Part shown: positions 13,312 to 13,755 of the stretch, piece by piece
How the letters are laid out: each line of letters opens with the position of its first letter
How positions within the stretch are numbered: position 1 is the first letter of the stretch
DNA from: Mediterranea massiliensis
Lineage (GTDB): Bacteria; Bacteroidota; Bacteroidia; Bacteroidales; Bacteroidaceae
Direction of reading: 5' to 3'
Assembly: GCA_958402075.1 (NCBI GenBank)
Contig: CATXSD010000066.1
Span: 1 to 13,755 of the forward strand
DNA length: 13,755 nucleotides
Translations under genes and position numbers: made by a program
Notes under the pieces: generated by a model
What the model was told of the DNA's origin: nothing
The model's database searches: none
Seen by the model: the letters and a program-made list of their open reading frames with translations, nothing else

Positions 13312-13755
13312 ATGAAACAGAAGTCTCTTTGCCGGCGAAGCAAGGCCGGCTTGTCCTGTTTTTCTCCTTGGATGTGGATGTTGCTCCTGTGGTTGGGAGG
13401 AAGTCTGCCGTCTGTGGCCGCCGGGCAGTGGAAAGATACGATTGTGGTGGCGCGCGACGGTTCGGGCGACTACCGGACGCTGACGGAGGCCATGGAAGGT
13501 ATCCGTGCCTTCATGGACTATCGGGTGACGGTGCTCGTCAGGAACGGGCTCTACAAGGAGAAGGTGGTCGTGCCCTCGTGGTTGCAGAATGTGGACTTCG
13601 TGGGCGAGAGCTGCGAAGGTACCGTCATCTCCTACGACGACCATGCCAACATCAATGCGATGGGTACTTTCCGCACCTATACGCTGAAGGTGGAAGGCAA
13701 CGGCATCACGTTCCGGAACCTGACCATCGAGAACAATGCGGCCCCCCTGGGGCAG
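13312..13755 (+). CDS. Secreted pectin methylesterase (CE8 family), N-terminal part
   Basis: The open frame runs from ATG 13312 to the right edge without a stop: 148 codons of a protein usually about twice that long or more. Pectin methylesterase removes methyl esters from homogalacturonan, opening it to lyases and hydrolases. After a basic start, a hydrophobic stretch (MWMLLLWLGG) and SVAA before GQWKD form a signal peptide, so the enzyme is exported. The mature part shows the right-handed beta-helix start of the family: VVARDGSGDYRTLTEAM, then NGLYKEKV with the GxYxE motif, then GITFRNLTIEN. The catalytic Asp region lies beyond the edge. It is divergent from the EIIC-kduI unit. Confidence 0.93.
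   Translation, partial: MKQKSLCRRSKAGLSCFSPWMWMLLLWLGGSLPSVAAGQWKDTIVVARDGSGDYRTLTEAMEGIRAFMDYRVTVLVRNGLYKEKVVVPSWLQNVDFVGESCEGTVISYDDHANINAMGTFRTYTLKVEGNGITFRNLTIENNAAPLGQ

Noticed and set aside
13222..13644. 140-codon - strand frame opposite the pectin methylesterase start
   Set aside because: The + strand encodes a signal peptide and clear pectinesterase motifs running to the edge.
8998..13755. A classical polysaccharide utilisation locus with SusC/SusD
   Set aside because: No SusC- or SusD-like gene, and no regulator, is within the window; the locus may continue beyond the right edge, but that cannot be seen.
1..13755. CRISPR arrays, tRNA/rRNA genes, insertion sequences or prophage genes
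   Set aside because: No regularly spaced repeat array, no tRNA-like folds, and no transposase, integrase or phage-like protein were found when reading the window.

Overview
This window looks like chromosomal DNA from a Bacteroidaceae bacterium (Bacteroides or a close relative). The evidence is a set of Bacteroidetes-type promoters (TTTG about 19 nt upstream of TAnnTTTG), A-rich leaders mostly without Shine-Dalgarno sites, a MurF-alanine racemase fusion, a TatA/TatC pair without TatB, and GSCFA and KduI proteins of Bacteroides type. The species cannot be fixed from the sequence.

Left part (1-5030, + strand): the last codons of an unidentified gene, a gap of about 300 bp with a large inverted repeat, a GSCFA-domain (SGNH-hydrolase-like) gene, and a murF-alr fusion that overlaps it by 25 nt. 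tatA and tatC follow as a separate transcription unit with a consensus promoter. The unusual point here is a heptad-repeat, stem-loop-forming element carried in frame inside the MurF N-terminal domain.

Middle (5031-8998): a probable 39-codon basic small-protein gene with a strong Shine-Dalgarno, then a 1131-residue Dna2-like PD-(D/E)xK nuclease/SF1 helicase whose promoter lies directly against its start codon. After it come a candidate small RNA of about 70 nt with its own promoter and intrinsic terminator, and a large terminator hairpin between convergent genes.

Right part (8998-13755): a pectin/uronate block. On the - strand a PTS-type galactitol-family EIIC membrane protein is followed by a KduI (5-keto-4-deoxyuronate isomerase) with a Sec signal peptide, then a hairpin, then an ExuT-like MFS transporter with its own promoter. 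Divergently, a secreted pectin methylesterase begins and runs off the right edge. My reading is that pectin is de-esterified outside the cytoplasm, unsaturated uronates released by lyases and hydrolases elsewhere are isomerised in the periplasm by the exported KduI, and the EIIC-like and MFS proteins import uronate products. No PTS EIIA, EIIB, EI or HPr is present, so the EIIC probably works without phosphotransfer. The divergent spacer holds tandem dyad repeats and a palindrome over the EIIC -33 box. The MFS promoter carries a three-half-site operator-like array. The exported KduI paired with an orphan EIIC is the best candidate for an undescribed system in this window.
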